NCBI GenBank assembly: GCA_028866275.1
Contig: JAGWIK010000001.1
Span: 1-64,000 of the forward strand
Reading direction: 5' to 3'
Source of the DNA: Alphaproteobacteria bacterium
Lineage (GTDB): Bacteria; Pseudomonadota; Alphaproteobacteria; UBA9219
DNA length: 64,000 nucleotides
The position numbers and the translations under genes are program-made. The number at the start of each line of letters is the position of its first letter. Position 1 is the first letter of the stretch. Below, one piece after another: positions 63,873 through 64,000 of the stretch. A model generated the notes under the pieces. That model was not told the DNA's origin. It saw only the letters and a list, made by a program, of their open reading frames with translations, and made no database searches.

Positions 63873-64000
63873 ATGGGCGCAGCCACAAAACCCGTCACCG
63901 ACGCAACCTTTGAAGCCGAAGTCCTGCAATCGGCCCAGCCCGTGCTGGTCGATTTCTGGGCCGAATGGTGCGGCCCGTGCAAAATGGTCGGGCCGGTTCT
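63873..64000 (+). CDS. trxA: Thioredoxin (5' part, cut by the window end)
   Basis: The first 42 residues of a thioredoxin are visible before the window stops: [42 protein letters not shown]. They include the first helix/strand elements and the redox site WCGPC (C33, C36). AGGAGA lies 8 nt before the ATG. The protein reduces disulphides in the cytosol. The remaining ~65 residues lie beyond the window, so integrity of the gene cannot be judged. Confidence 0.93.
   Translation, partial: MGAATKPVTDATFEAEVLQSAQPVLVDFWAEWCGPCKMVGPV

Noticed and set aside
1-64000. tRNA, rRNA, insertion sequences, prophage or integrase genes
   Set aside because: I looked through the intergenic regions and ORF products and found no candidate; small RNAs cannot be excluded by eye.

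Overview
The window reads as chromosome of a GC-rich alphaproteobacterium. The evidence is a DUF1150 gene, an RHH_4-type ribbon-helix-helix protein, a CobS-type AAA+ protein, an Nfu-tsaB pair, and an exact match to the alphaproteobacterial heat-shock promoter (CTTG-N18-CYTATNTNNG) in front of dnaJ. Order cannot be fixed from sequence alone; a Rhodospirillales- or Micavibrio-like lineage would fit. Coding density is high and most gene pairs overlap or nearly touch. No rRNA, tRNA, transposase or CRISPR array was seen.

Layout. 0.5-2.5 kb: class I aldolase, Nfu Fe-S carrier and TsaB. 2.5-10.4 kb: two MdtB/MdtC-type RND pumps without an adaptor, an ArsP-like permease and DUF1150. 10.5-16.3 kb: alanine dehydrogenase, succinate-semialdehyde dehydrogenase, GatB, a palindromic repeat, CobS and endonuclease III. 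16.3-27.6 kb: SecA, UppS, Frr, PyrH, Tsf, RpsB and MnmE. This is the usual rpsB-tsf-pyrH-frr-uppS block, but it is split by two oppositely oriented receiver-like genes and carries a duplicated frr 5' fragment with palindromes. A [2Fe-2S] ferredoxin and an LhgO-like oxidase follow. 27.7-32.2 kb: cytochrome b561, YceI, Pal, an RHH regulator, a ketoacyl synthase and CrcB/FluC. 32.2-34.3 kb: a split energy-taxis pair (PAS protein plus zinc-binding-type chemoreceptor). 34.5-39.4 kb: trehalose synthesis and breakdown (otsB, a membrane-anchored OtsA, GH37 trehalase). 39.4-40.4 kb: a DmeF-like cation exporter. 40.5-44.6 kb: three consecutive type IVB secretion genes (dotH-dotG-dotF). 44.6-45.8 kb: dnaJ. 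46.0-53.1 kb: a six-gene complex resembling hydrogenase-4. 53.1-64.0 kb: a GT28 glycosyltransferase, a polysaccharide-type ABC exporter, a nitrilase-family amidase, glutaredoxin, an OpgC-like acyltransferase, ParC, RecO, a GT4 glycosyltransferase and the start of thioredoxin.

Two systems stand out. First, the hyf-like operon encodes the membrane arm and the NuoB/NuoD-like subunits of a group 4 hydrogenase-type complex, but its 'large subunit' has lost three of the four NiFe cysteines (RVCGIC becomes RISGDS). The operon also has no ferredoxin-type subunit, so it should be an Ehr-like ion-pumping complex rather than a hydrogenase. Second, a chromosomal Dot/Icm-type core-complex module (DotH, DotG, DotF) stands alone. 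Its DotG has a Gln-rich region and a Gly/Asn/Pro/Tyr-rich repeat tail instead of the long repeat array of the Legionella protein. Further unusual points are a receiver pair with a natural Asp-to-Glu change, a sensor-like N-terminus fused to trehalose-phosphate synthase, and the disrupted frr/pyrH junction.
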